The position numbers and the translations under genes were made by a program. The notes under the pieces are model-generated. The model worked only from the letters and a program-made list of their open reading frames with translations. It was not told the DNA's origin and made no database searches. DNA of 64,000 bases from Caballeronia jiangsuensis (lineage in GTDB: Bacteria > Pseudomonadota > Gammaproteobacteria > Burkholderiales > Burkholderiaceae). Shown here piece by piece: positions 35,919 to 46,990 of the stretch. How positions within the stretch are numbered: the first letter of the stretch is position 1; each line of letters opens with the position of its first letter. Location of the stretch: the NCBI GenBank assembly GCA_000648925.1, contig JFHF01000001.1, positions 124,001 through 188,000 on the forward strand. Direction: 5' to 3'.

Positions 35919-37022
35919 ATGCTGAAAGGAAACATACTCACCACCGACGGCTGGATCCACGGCTCGGTCCGCTTCGAGAACGGCCGCGTGACGGCGCTCG
36001 AAGGCCATATCGCCGATCCGCTCGCCAACGACGCGCCGTACATCCTGCCTGGCTTCATCGATCTGCACGTGCATGGCGGCGGCGGGCGCGACATCATGGA
36101 AGGCGGCGACGCGGCGGACACCGTCGCGCGCCAGCACGCGCAGCACGGCACGACGAGCCTGCTCGCCACCACGATGACCGCGCCGCGCGACGAACTCATG
36201 GAAGTCGTCGCGGGGCTAGGCGAACAGGCGAAACATCGCGCGGCGGGCGGCGCGCGCATGCTGGGCGTGCATCTGGAAGGCCCGTACATCAATCCGGGCA
36301 AGCTCGGCGCGCAGCCGGACGCCGCCGCCGTCGCGGTGCGCGACGAAGTGCTGAAATACCTCGAACTCGCGCCGATCCGCGTCGTCACGATCGCGCCGGA
36401 AATCTCGGGCCATCTCGACATCATTTCCGAAATGGCCGCGCGCGGCGTGCGCGTGCAGCTCGGCCATTCGCTCGGCACGTATGACGACGCCGTCAACGCG
36501 CTCAAGCACGGCGCGCGCGGCTTCACGCACCTGTTCAACGCGATGTCGCCGCTGCATCACCGCGATCCCGGCATGGTCGGCGCGGCGCTCGCGCATGCCG
36601 AATACGCCGAGCTCATCCCCGATTTGCTGCACGTGCATCCGGGCGCCATCCGCGCCGCGATGCGCGCGATCCCGCGTCTTTATGTCGTGACCGACAGCAC
36701 GTCGGCGGCCGGTATGCCCGACGGCGAATATCGTCTCGGCAGCCAGCACGTCACCAAGTGCATGGGCGGCGTGCGTCTCGCGGACGGCACGCTCGCCGGC
36801 AGCACCCTGACGATGGATCAGGCGCTGCGCAATCTCGTCTCGCTGGGCATTCCGCTCGCGGACGTCTCGAATCGCCTGTCGCGTTTCCCTGCCGACTATC
36901 TCGGACTCGAAGACCGCGGCCGCATTGCGCGCGGCGCCTGGGCCGATCTCGTCGTGCTCGACCGGGAACACGCGCTGACCGCCACGTATGTCGAAGGAGA
37001 GTCAATTGTCGAATATGCTTAA
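35919..37022 (+). CDS. nagA: N-acetylglucosamine-6-phosphate deacetylase
   Basis: A 367-residue amidohydrolase that removes acetate from GlcNAc-6-phosphate. The metal motif is PGFIDLHVHGGGG (His50, His52). Later motifs are HLEGPYINPGKLGAQP, GHSLGTYDD, FTHLFNAMSPLHHRDPG and VTDSTSAAGMPDG with the catalytic Asp. I chose the ATG at 35919 (MLKGNILTTDG); the ATG at 35892 adds nine residues. Its end overlaps the next gene. Confidence 0.95.
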   Translation: MLKGNILTTDGWIHGSVRFENGRVTALEGHIADPLANDAPYILPGFIDLHVHGGGGRDIMEGGDAADTVARQHAQHGTTSLLATTMTAPRDELMEVVAGLGEQAKHRAAGGARMLGVHLEGPYINPGKLGAQPDAAAVAVRDEVLKYLELAPIRVVTIAPEISGHLDIISEMAARGVRVQLGHSLGTYDDAVNALKHGARGFTHLFNAMSPLHHRDPGMVGAALAHAEYAELIPDLLHVHPGAIRAAMRAIPRLYVVTDSTSAAGMPDGEYRLGSQHVTKCMGGVRLADGTLAGSTLTMDQALRNLVSLGIPLADVSNRLSRFPADYLGLEDRGRIARGAWADLVVLDREHALTATYVEGESIVEYA

Positions 37023-38022
37023 TGAGGCGCTGGAGTCCGCCGACGTCGTCGCGGCCCAACTCGCCGATACCTCGCGCATCGAAGAGCTCGCGGTCAAGCT
37101 CGCCGAGCAGCCGCGCCATGTCGCGCTGACGGTCGCGCGCGGCAGTTCCGACCACGCCGCCAGTTATTTCGCAAGCCTGACGATGAGCCGCATCGGCGTG
37201 CCGGTCGCCTCGCTGCCGATGTCTGTCGCCACGCTCCAGCAGGCGCCGTTGCGTGTCTCCGGACAACTCGCCGTCGCGTTCTCGCAATCGGGCAAGAGCC
37301 CCGATCTCGTCGGCACGATGCAGGCGCTGCGCGACGCGGGCGCGTTCACTGTCGCGGCGGTCAACGTCACCGGTTCGCCGCTCGAAAGCGCGTGCGAGTA
37401 TTTTCTGCCGCTGCTCGCGGGTCCCGAGCTTTCGGTCGCCGCGACCAAGAGCTATATCGCGATGCTGTCGCTGTCGGCCATCGTCATCGCGCACGTTCAG
37501 CGCGACGTCGAATTGCTCAACGCGCTGAAAACGCTGCCGGACGCGCTGCGCGCCGCGGGCAAGCTCGACTGGACGCGCGCCGTCAGCGAGCTTACGAACG
37601 TCGATCGCATGATCGTGATCGGCCGTGGCCTCGGCCTTGCGATCGCGCAGGAAGCCGCGCTCAAGCTGAAGGAAACCTCGGGCATCCAGGCCGAGGCGTT
37701 CTCCAGCGCGGAAGTGCGCCACGGTCCGATGGAAATCATCGACCGCGACTATCCGCTGCTCGTGTTCGCGCCGCGCGGGCCGGAGCAGGCGGGTCTCATC
37801 CAGCTTGCCGCCGATATGCGCGCCCGCGGCGCGCGCGTGCTGCTCGCCGCGCCGGAGGATGTCGCGGAAGCGGAGCTGCCGCTCGTCGCGACCGATCACC
37901 CGGCGCTCGATCCGATCGCCGCGATCCTTTCGTTCTATGTAATGGCCGCGGGACTGGCCGCCGCGCGCGGGCGCAATCCCGACGCGCCGCGCCACCTGAA
38001 CAAGGTCACCGAAACCCATTGA
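37006..38022 (+). CDS. SIS-domain glucosamine-6-phosphate deaminase/aldose-ketose isomerase
   Basis: About 338 residues with two SIS domains and no glutaminase domain, like the second half of GlmS. Motifs are VARGSSDHAASYFASLTMSR, VAFSQSGKSPDLVGTM, TKSYIAMLSLSAIV, and GRGLGLAIAQEAALKLKETSGIQAEAFSSAE. In nag operons this form (NagB-II) turns glucosamine-6-phosphate into fructose-6-phosphate and ammonia. I prefer the TTG at 37006, which has AAGGAGA five bases upstream; an ATG at 36988 would overlap that ribosome site, and another ATG lies at 37015. It overlaps nagA by 17 bases. Confidence 0.9.
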   Translation: MSNMLNEALESADVVAAQLADTSRIEELAVKLAEQPRHVALTVARGSSDHAASYFASLTMSRIGVPVASLPMSVATLQQAPLRVSGQLAVAFSQSGKSPDLVGTMQALRDAGAFTVAAVNVTGSPLESACEYFLPLLAGPELSVAATKSYIAMLSLSAIVIAHVQRDVELLNALKTLPDALRAAGKLDWTRAVSELTNVDRMIVIGRGLGLAIAQEAALKLKETSGIQAEAFSSAEVRHGPMEIIDRDYPLLVFAPRGPEQAGLIQLAADMRARGARVLLAAPEDVAEAELPLVATDHPALDPIAAILSFYVMAAGLAAARGRNPDAPRHLNKVTETH

Positions 38023-38034
38023 GTGAGATAGCCG

Positions 38035-40623
38035 ATGCGCCGTGCCGAGGAGTCACTGTTGAACCATTCCATCGATAACCCGAACGACGTCGTGCTGCTC
38101 TCGCCGTTCACCGGTCCCGTCGTGCCGCTCGCCGATGTGCCGGACCCCGTGTTCGCCGAAGGCATGTTCGGCGACGGCATCGGCATCGATCCGCTCGATA
38201 ACGTGCTCGTCTCGCCCTGCGACGGCACGATCACGCATCTCGCGCGCACGCATCACGCGGTGACGCTGCGCACCAAAGAGGGCGCGGAGATTCTCGTGCA
38301 TATCGGCATCGACACGGTCGAGCTGAGCGGCAAGGGCTTCACGCCGAAAGTCGGGCAAGGCGCGACGGTGCGCGCGGGCGATCCGCTCATCGAGTTCGAT
38401 GCGGACTTCGTCGCGCAACACGCGCCGAGCCTCGTTTCGGTGATCGCGGTCGCGAACGGCGATGCCTTCGACGTCATCGATCGCGCCGGCCGCGGCGTGC
38501 TCAAGGCCGGCTCGCGCATGCTGGTGCTGCGCGCGAAGCAAGGCGAGAAAGCCGAGACGGCGCGCACGGGCGTCAACGTGCTGGAAGAAGCACGCCGCAG
38601 CCTGACGCTGGCGCACGCGGGCGGCCTGCATGCGCGTCCGGCGGCGCGGGCGCGCGAAGCGGCGCGCGGTTTCGACGCGAAGGTCGAAGTGCGCTACGAA
38701 GGCAGAAAGGCGCCTGTGGAAAGCGTGGTCGGGCTGCTCGGTCTCGGTGCGGGCGAGGGCGCGACGATCGAACTGGTGGCCATCGGCGGGCAGGCGCAAC
38801 AGGCGATCGAAGCCGTCGCCGCTGAATTGCTGCGCGCGGCGCTGGGCGAAGTCGAAGAGACGCCTGCGCGCGCCAAATCGCCCGCGCCGGTCGCGAAGCC
38901 GGCCGGATCGGGCGAGCCGCTGCCGCCCAACACGCTCGCCGGCGTATGCGCGGCGCCGGGCATCGCGGTCGGCAAGCTCGTGCGCTGGGACGACCAGGAA
39001 ATCGTGCCGCCCGAACAGCCGAGCGGTTCATCGGCGACGGAAAGCCGTGCGCTCGACAAAGCCATCGCTCAGGTCGATGCCGAACTCGGCGAAACCGTGC
39101 GCACCGCGTCGCAGCGTGGGGCCGTCGGCGAAGCGGGCATTTTCGCGGTGCATCGCGTGCTGCTCGAAGATCCGACGCTCCTCGATGCCGCACGCGATCT
39201 GATCAGCCTCGGCAAGAGCGCGGGCTTCGCATGGCGCGAGGCGATCCGCGCGCAGATCGCGCTGCTCTCGAACGTGCAGGACGACCTGCTCGCCGAGCGC
39301 GCCGCCGATCTGCGGGATATCGAAAAGCGCGTGCTGCGCGCGCTCGGTCTGAGCAACACGGCGGCGCGCGAGCTGCCCGCAGAGACCGTGCTCGCGGCCA
39401 CGGAATTCACGCCGTCCGATTTGTCCTCGATCGACCGCACGCGCGTCACCGCGCTCGTGATGGCGCGCGGCGGCGCAACCTCGCACGCGGCGATCATCGC
39501 GCGGCAGATCGGCATTCCGGCGCTCGTCGCCATCGGCGATGCGCTGCACGCGATTCCCGAAGGCACGCAAGTGGTCGTCGATGCATCGGCGGGACGCGTC
39601 GAACATGCGCCGACCGCGCTCGACGTCGAACGCGCGCGCAACGAACGCGAGCGGCTCGCGGGCGTGCGCGAGGCGAATCGCAAGCTCTCGCAGCAAACCG
39701 CATCGACGAAGGATGGCCGGCATATCGAAGTCGCCGCGAATATCGCGACGCTCGACGACGCGAAGGCCGCAGTCGAAAACGGCGCGGATGCGGTCGGCCT
39801 GTTGCGCACCGAACTGCTGTTCATCCATCGCCAGTCGGCGCCGACGGCCGCGGAGCACGCGCAAAGCTATCAGGGCATCGTCGATGCGCTGCAGGGCCGC
39901 ACCGCGATCATCCGCACGCTCGATGTCGGCGCGGACAAGGAAGTCGACTATCTGACGCTGCCGCCCGAAGAAAACCCGGCGCTCGGTCTGCGCGGCATTC
40001 GCCTCGCGCAAGTGCGCCCCGATCTGCTCGACGATCAGTTGCGCGGCCTGCTGGCGGTCAAGCCGTTCGGCACGGTGCGCATCCTTCTGCCGATGGTGAC
40101 GGATGCCGGCGAGCTGCAGCGCCTGCGTGCGCGCATCGACGAACTGGCGCGCGAAGCCGGCCGTACCGAGCCGGTGGAAGTGGGCGTGATGATCGAAGTG
40201 CCGTCGGCGGCGCTGCTCGCGGATCAACTCGCGAAGTACGCGGATTTCCTCTCGATCGGCACCAACGATCTCACGCAGTACACGCTCGCGATGGACCGTT
40301 GCCAGCCCGATCTCGCCGCGCAGTCCGACGGCCTGCATCCCGCCGTGCTGCGCCTCATCAAGGCGGCGGTGCAGGGCGCGGAAAAGCACGGCAAATGGGT
40401 CGGCGTGTGCGGCGCGCTCGGCGGCGATCCGGTCGCTGCGCCTTTGCTCGTCGGACTGGGCGTGACCGAATTGTCGGTCGATCCGGGTTCCGTGCCCGGC
40501 ATCAAGGCGCGCGTGCGCAATCTCGATTACCAACTGTGCCGTCAGCGCGCCGAGGACTGCCTCGCGCTCGAATCGGCGCAGGCAGTAAGAGCGGCAAGCC
40601 GCGAAATCTGGCCGCAGGACTAG
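38035..40623 (+). CDS. nagF: Multidomain PTS protein EIIA(Glc)-HPr-EI (NagF type)
   Basis: An 862-residue fusion. Residues about 15-165 are EIIA(Glc)-like with His74 and His89 (EILVHIGIDTVELSGKGF). About 185-275 is an HPr domain with His199 (AGGLHARPAARAR). From about 300 is a full enzyme I with the phospho-His about residue 484 (GGATSHAAIIAR) and SIGTNDLTQYTLAMD. It therefore can carry phosphate from PEP to NagE by itself. A TTG at 38059 with GAGGAG six bases ahead is an alternative start that would drop eight residues. It lies between the deaminase gene and nagE. Confidence 0.94.
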   Translation: MRRAEESLLNHSIDNPNDVVLLSPFTGPVVPLADVPDPVFAEGMFGDGIGIDPLDNVLVSPCDGTITHLARTHHAVTLRTKEGAEILVHIGIDTVELSGKGFTPKVGQGATVRAGDPLIEFDADFVAQHAPSLVSVIAVANGDAFDVIDRAGRGVLKAGSRMLVLRAKQGEKAETARTGVNVLEEARRSLTLAHAGGLHARPAARAREAARGFDAKVEVRYEGRKAPVESVVGLLGLGAGEGATIELVAIGGQAQQAIEAVAAELLRAALGEVEETPARAKSPAPVAKPAGSGEPLPPNTLAGVCAAPGIAVGKLVRWDDQEIVPPEQPSGSSATESRALDKAIAQVDAELGETVRTASQRGAVGEAGIFAVHRVLLEDPTLLDAARDLISLGKSAGFAWREAIRAQIALLSNVQDDLLAERAADLRDIEKRVLRALGLSNTAARELPAETVLAATEFTPSDLSSIDRTRVTALVMARGGATSHAAIIARQIGIPALVAIGDALHAIPEGTQVVVDASAGRVEHAPTALDVERARNERERLAGVREANRKLSQQTASTKDGRHIEVAANIATLDDAKAAVENGADAVGLLRTELLFIHRQSAPTAAEHAQSYQGIVDALQGRTAIIRTLDVGADKEVDYLTLPPEENPALGLRGIRLAQVRPDLLDDQLRGLLAVKPFGTVRILLPMVTDAGELQRLRARIDELAREAGRTEPVEVGVMIEVPSAALLADQLAKYADFLSIGTNDLTQYTLAMDRCQPDLAAQSDGLHPAVLRLIKAAVQGAEKHGKWVGVCGALGGDPVAAPLLVGLGVTELSVDPGSVPGIKARVRNLDYQLCRQRAEDCLALESAQAVRAASREIWPQD

Positions 40624-40689
40624 TTCGCGGATGTCTTTTCAGCAATCCCCGAAGCAGTAACGACAAGACCTATATTTTTGGAGAACCCG

Positions 40690-42480
<1,791 letters not shown>

Positions 42481-42505
42481 TGCGGTAACCGATGGTTGAA
42501 AGCAG

Positions 42506-42527
42506 ACGGCACCTTCGGGTGCCGTTT
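42506..42527 (+). terminator. Terminator after nagE
   Basis: Stem ACGGCACC/GGTGCCGT (42506-42513 with 42518-42525) capped by a TTCG tetraloop, followed by TT-rich sequence, 25 bases past the nagE stop. Confidence 0.75.
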
Positions 42528-42551
42528 GTGTTTCCGGTGCAGGGCAAAAGA

Positions 42552-42584
42552 AAAAGCCCGCTGTCTCATCGACGGCGGGCTTTT
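42552..42584 (-). terminator. Terminator after rpoH
   Basis: Stem AAAAGCCCGC/GCGGGCTTTT (42552-42561 with 42575-42584) with A- and T-runs on its sides lies 27 bases beyond the rpoH stop on the minus strand. It may also back up the nagE terminator. Confidence 0.8.
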
Positions 42585-42611
42585 CAATTTTTGCTACGGC
42601 ACAGTCAGGCG

Positions 42612-43553
<942 letters not shown>

Positions 43554-43906
43554 AAGCTCCTTATCAACAATTCACTCGCCGCTTAACAGCAGCGGCAATC
43601 AGACACGATATTAGCACTCCGGTTCATCGAGTGCTAAGTGTTAGAGCGGAGGGGAGTGTGGGAGTTCCCACAAAAACTATCGAATTAGCAAGGTCAATAG
43701 GACAGACCGTTGCATGATAAGCGGAAGAAAGTACCGGTGATGAAGCTGCTTTCGAATCCGTTACCGCTTTTGTGCGCTGCGGAGAAAGAAAATTCAACAA
43801 ACGGAGACGGTGGTTGCGATTCCTGCAAATTCTGAAAAACGTCTCTAGAATCGCGAGACAACGCTCTTAATGAAACACGCCCGTCATCGGAGTAATTGGG
43901 GTGCTC
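43554..43906. other. Divergent regulatory region between rpoH and pagL
   Basis: A 353-bp, AT-rich gap with the CIRCE element and the rpoH promoter near the left end. Toward pagL a TAGAAT hexamer at 43846-43851 could be a -10 box but has no clear -35. No coding frame is convincing. Confidence 0.5.
43611..43637 (-). promoter_or_regulatory. CIRCE element (HrcA operator) overlapping the rpoH promoter
   Basis: TTAGCACTC-N9-GAGTGCTAA is a perfect match to the CIRCE inverted repeat bound by the HrcA repressor. Read on the minus strand, TTAGCA and TAATAT (43608-43613) are spaced by 18 bases and could be the -35 and -10 of rpoH, so HrcA binding would block the promoter. The rpoH ATG is 58 bases downstream with AAGGAG before it. 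Confidence 0.9.
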
Positions 43907-44473
43907 ATGCATAAAAACAAGAGTTCGTGGCAACGTCCGCTCTCCCGCGTGGCGGTTCTTGCCGCATTCGGCCTTGCATCGGCGGCTGCTCACGCCGATC
44001 GTTTCGGCCTTCAGATCGCCGGCGGCGTCGCCGATCGCGACATCAAGAAAGCCGACCTCGGCGTCGCCTGGGATCCGGGCCTCAACTGGTGGGAGATCGG
44101 CGGATTCCACTTCACGCTCATCGGCGAAGGGCACGTGTCCTACTGGCACACGACCGAGGATAACGCCGTCCACCCGAGCATCTGGGAGGTCGGCATTACG
44201 CCGGTGGTGCGCTTCGTGAAGAGCTCCGGCTACTTCCGGCCGTTCATCGAGGCGGGCGTCGGCGTGCGGCTGCTTTCGCATACGCGCATCACGGAGAATT
44301 TCTCGGTAGGGTCGGCGTTCCAGTTCGCGGACATGGTGGGCGTCGGCATGATCTTCGGCGCGCAGCAGAACTATCAGGCGGGCTTTCGTTTCCAGCATCT
44401 GTCGAACGGCGGTATCAAAGAGCCCAATCCTGGTATAAATTTCAGCCAGCTATATCTGCAATACAACTTCTGA
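43907..44473 (+). CDS. pagL: Lipid A 3-O-deacylase PagL
   Basis: A 188-residue outer-membrane beta-barrel enzyme. The signal peptide ends ASAAAHAD. The catalytic region near the C-terminus has FRFQHLSNGGIKEPNPGIN, matching the PagL His-Ser motif, and the chain ends with the barrel signature LYLQYNF. PagL removes the 3-O-linked acyl chain from lipid A. The ATG at 43907 was chosen over the GTG two codons earlier. Confidence 0.92.
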   Translation: MHKNKSSWQRPLSRVAVLAAFGLASAAAHADRFGLQIAGGVADRDIKKADLGVAWDPGLNWWEIGGFHFTLIGEGHVSYWHTTEDNAVHPSIWEVGITPVVRFVKSSGYFRPFIEAGVGVRLLSHTRITENFSVGSAFQFADMVGVGMIFGAQQNYQAGFRFQHLSNGGIKEPNPGINFSQLYLQYNF

Positions 44474-44518
44474 CGAGGCGCCGGCGCATCGGTTCCTCGA
44501 CGCAAGAGGACTCGACAG

Positions 44519-44902
44519 ATGCCGGCAAAAACCATTGAGGCGATCCGCGGCCTCGAGCGTGACCGTTTCCGTGCGATGGTCGAGGGCGACGGCCCGGCGC
44601 TGGACGCGCTGCTGGCCGAAAACGTCAGCTACGTCCACACGAACGGCAAGCGGGAGACGAAGCGCCAGTTCATCGACGCGATTACCGCAGGCCGCCGCCG
44701 CTATCGTCAGATCGAGATCCAGTCGCAGGATGTGCTGCCCGCCGGCCGCGACACGTGCCTCGTGTCCGGCCGCGCGCTGATCGAGATGGAATCGAAGAAC
44801 GGCGCACTGCTGTTTCCGATCGCCTATACCGCCGTTCACGTGCAGACCGAGGGCCAATGGCAGTTGCTCGCGCTGCAGGCGACGCGCGTGGCGCTCGAAT
44901 AG
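44519..44902 (+). CDS. NTF2-like protein, DUF4440 type
   Basis: A 127-residue cystatin/NTF2-fold protein (IRGLERDRFRAMVEGDGPALDALLAENVSYVHTNGKRETKRQF). The pattern of acidic helices and late beta strands, ending WQLLALQATR, matches small SnoaL-like or DUF4440 proteins. The function is unknown. It is convergent with leuA, 16 bp apart. Confidence 0.85.
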   Translation: MPAKTIEAIRGLERDRFRAMVEGDGPALDALLAENVSYVHTNGKRETKRQFIDAITAGRRRYRQIEIQSQDVLPAGRDTCLVSGRALIEMESKNGALLFPIAYTAVHVQTEGQWQLLALQATRVALE

Positions 44903-44918
44903 CCACGCGCGCGGTTCG

Positions 44919-46571
44919 TCAGGCTTCGACGGCTTCGTCCTGCCGCACGTCGTCCACGACGCGCCCGGAACGGTTCACCGCGCTCACGACCGCATCGGCG
45001 ACAGCGAGCGCCGGATTCGCATGCACCGCGACGCCGAAGCGCGTCTGGCCCTCGCCGACGCGGCAGCCGACGAACGCCGCCGTATCGCCGCCCGCTGTCA
45101 CGGCTGTTTCGAACCAGTTCACGTTTGCGTCCACGCCGAGCGCCGCGGCGACCGTCTGCGCGTAAGCGTCGCCGCTCGTCGTGCCGGCTGGCGGCGTCAC
45201 CGCGACGCGCTTCCCGAATACCGACAGCGTCGATACGTCTACGCGCGAAACCGGCCCGCCCGCGTCGAAATACTCGCGCTTGAAGAGTTCGCAGATCGCG
45301 TCGCCGCCGATTTCGGCGCCGGATGCATCGGTGATCCGTTGCACGGCGTGGCTGAACTCGATCTGCACGCGGCGCGGCGGCGTGAAGCCTAAGCCGCGTT
45401 CCAGCAGGAACGTGGAGCCGCCCTTGCCGGACTGGCTGTTCACGCGGATCACGGCATCGTAGCTGCGGCCGAGATCGGCGGGATCGATCGGCAAATAGGG
45501 CACTTCCCACACCGTGCCCGGCACGCGCTGCGCGAAGCCCTTGCGGATCGCGTCCTGATGCGAACCCGAAAACGCGGTGAACACGAGGTCGCCCGCATAC
45601 GGATGACGCGGATGCACCGGAATCTGGTTGCAGCGCTCGACGACGCGGCGCACGGCGTCGATGTCGGAGAAATCGAGCCCCGGATCGATGCCTTGCGTAT
45701 AGAGATTCATCGCGAGCGTGACGAGATCGACATTGCCGGTGCGCTCGCCGTTGCCGAAGAGACATCCTTCGATGCGGTCCGCGCCCGCGAGCACCGCCAT
45801 TTCCGCCGCGGCCACCGCCGTTCCGCGATCGTTATGCGGATGCACCGAGAGCACGATGCTGTCGCGATAGCCCATGTTGCGATCCATCCACTCGACCTGA
45901 TCGGCGAACACGTTGGGCATCGCGGCTTCGACCGTCGCGGGCAGATTCACGATCATCTTGTGATCGGGCGTCGGGCGCCACATTTGCGCGACGGCGTCGC
46001 AGACTTCCCGCGCGAACGAGAGCTCCGTCATGCTGAAAGTCTCGGGCGAGTACTGATAGGTCCAGTGCGTTTCCGGCCGTGCCGCCGCGCATTCCTTGAT
46101 GAGGCGCGTGCCTTCGACGGCGAGCGCCTTCACTTCTTCCTTCGACTGATCGAACACGATCTTGCGGAACGACGGCGCGATCGCGTTATAGAGGTGCACG
46201 ATCACCTTGCTCGCGCCCGCGACCGCTTCGAACGTGCGCTCGATCAGTTCGCGCCGCGACTGCACGAGCACTTCGATGGTCACGTCGTCCGGGATGCGCT
46301 TTTCGTCGATCAACTTGCGCACGAAGTCGAAATCGGTCTGCGATGCCGACGGGAATCCCACCTCGATTTCCTTGAACCCGATTTTCACCAGCATCTCGAA
46401 GAACTCGAGCTTCGCGGCGATGCTCATCGGTTCGATGAGCGACTGGTTGCCATCGCGCAGATCGGTGCTCATCCAGATCGGCGCCTTCTCGATCGTGCGG
46501 TTCGGCCAGCGGCGGCCATTCAGACGGACTTGCGGAAACGGGCGGTATTTCTCGGCGGGGTTCGGCATCAT
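44919..46571 (-). CDS. leuA: 2-isopropylmalate synthase
   Basis: A 550-residue enzyme of the long fungal/actinobacterial type (LeuA2). It condenses acetyl-CoA and 2-ketoisovalerate in the first committed step of leucine synthesis. It has the metal motifs [13 protein letters not shown] and [11 protein letters not shown] and the [11 protein letters not shown] segment. The C-terminal regulatory domain (from about residue 440) carries the leucine-feedback fold. The leader upstream encodes a Leu-rich peptide, suggesting attenuation. The start at 46571 has a second Met next to it. Confidence 0.95.
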   Translation of the reverse strand: MMPNPAEKYRPFPQVRLNGRRWPNRTIEKAPIWMSTDLRDGNQSLIEPMSIAAKLEFFEMLVKIGFKEIEVGFPSASQTDFDFVRKLIDEKRIPDDVTIEVLVQSRRELIERTFEAVAGASKVIVHLYNAIAPSFRKIVFDQSKEEVKALAVEGTRLIKECAAARPETHWTYQYSPETFSMTELSFAREVCDAVAQMWRPTPDHKMIVNLPATVEAAMPNVFADQVEWMDRNMGYRDSIVLSVHPHNDRGTAVAAAEMAVLAGADRIEGCLFGNGERTGNVDLVTLAMNLYTQGIDPGLDFSDIDAVRRVVERCNQIPVHPRHPYAGDLVFTAFSGSHQDAIRKGFAQRVPGTVWEVPYLPIDPADLGRSYDAVIRVNSQSGKGGSTFLLERGLGFTPPRRVQIEFSHAVQRITDASGAEIGGDAICELFKREYFDAGGPVSRVDVSTLSVFGKRVAVTPPAGTTSGDAYAQTVAAALGVDANVNWFETAVTAGGDTAAFVGCRVGEGQTRFGVAVHANPALAVADAVVSAVNRSGRVVDDVRQDEAVEA

Positions 46572-46841
46572 GATCGTCGATCTCTCTTCGGACGGTTTGC
46601 GTAGCGTCTGCGAGAGAGGCCGTGTCCGGCGGCTGGCCGGGCGTGGCGGGATGCACGTGAGGCGGTGCGGCGCGCGCGTGTCGTGGAATCACCAGCGATG
46701 GTGACGCCTGTGACCAACGTGAACGTGCGCGGAGCAACGTGCATTTGACCCTCGCGTTTCCGTTTCGCGGGATGCGCGAACGAAAAGCTGACGACTACAG
46801 GTGGTAAGAAAAGGAACTACAGAGACTGCTGGCAGGACCGG

Positions 46842-46915
46842 GCGCCTTGCGACGCACGGCGCTACGTCTGGCGACTTACGCTAGACGTAGCGATAGGGGC
46901 CGCGCTAGGCGGCCC
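46842..46915 (-). promoter_or_regulatory. Overlapping hairpins of the leuA attenuator
   Basis: Hairpin A pairs GGGCCGC with GCGGCCC (46897-46915). Hairpin B pairs CGCTACGTCT with AGACGTAGCG (46860-46892); its first arm lies over the CTA codons. Hairpin C pairs GCGCC with GGCGC (46842-46862), extended by TGC/GCA. B and C share three bases, so they cannot form together. I found no clear U-run after C, so the termination signal may be Rho-dependent or lie further down. Confidence 0.6.
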
Positions 46916-46953
46916 GGGATAATTCGGAGGGAGGAAGGCTGGGTAAAGCTCAT
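46876..46953 (-). CDS. leuL: Leucine-rich leader peptide of leuA
   Basis: A 25-codon frame on the minus strand from ATG 46953 to TAA 46876. It has five Leu codons: one CTC (46927) and four CTA, at 46906-46908, 46894-46896, 46888-46890 and 46882-46884. CTA is a rare codon in high-GC burkholderial genomes, and four of the last ten codons being CTA is unlikely by chance. No Shine-Dalgarno is seen; the predicted transcript start lies only a few bases before the ATG, so the peptide may be read from a near-leaderless mRNA. Confidence 0.7.
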   Translation of the reverse strand: MSFTQPSSLRIIPGRLARPLSLRLA

Positions 46954-46962
46954 GCGATCGAC

Positions 46963-46990
46963 TTTAAACCAGCGTTGAATACCGTGTCAA
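46963..46990 (-). promoter_or_regulatory. leuA promoter
   Basis: On the minus strand a perfect TTGACA (46985-46990) is followed after 16 bases by TTTAAA (46963-46968). The -35 overlaps the last codons and stop of ybiB. Transcription would start near 46955, next to the leader peptide ATG at 46953. Confidence 0.65.

Larger units (their letters stand above)
46572..46986 (-). other. leuA leader region
   Basis: A 415-bp gap between ybiB and leuA, both on the minus strand. It contains a promoter overlapping the ybiB stop, a 25-residue leader peptide, three hairpins (46842-46915), and a further small hairpin TCACCA/TGGTGA at 46689-46704. No other gene is evident. Confidence 0.7.

Noticed and set aside
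46689-46704. TCACCA/TGGTGA hairpin near leuA as the attenuator terminator
   Set aside because: The six-base stem is short and no U-run follows on the minus strand.
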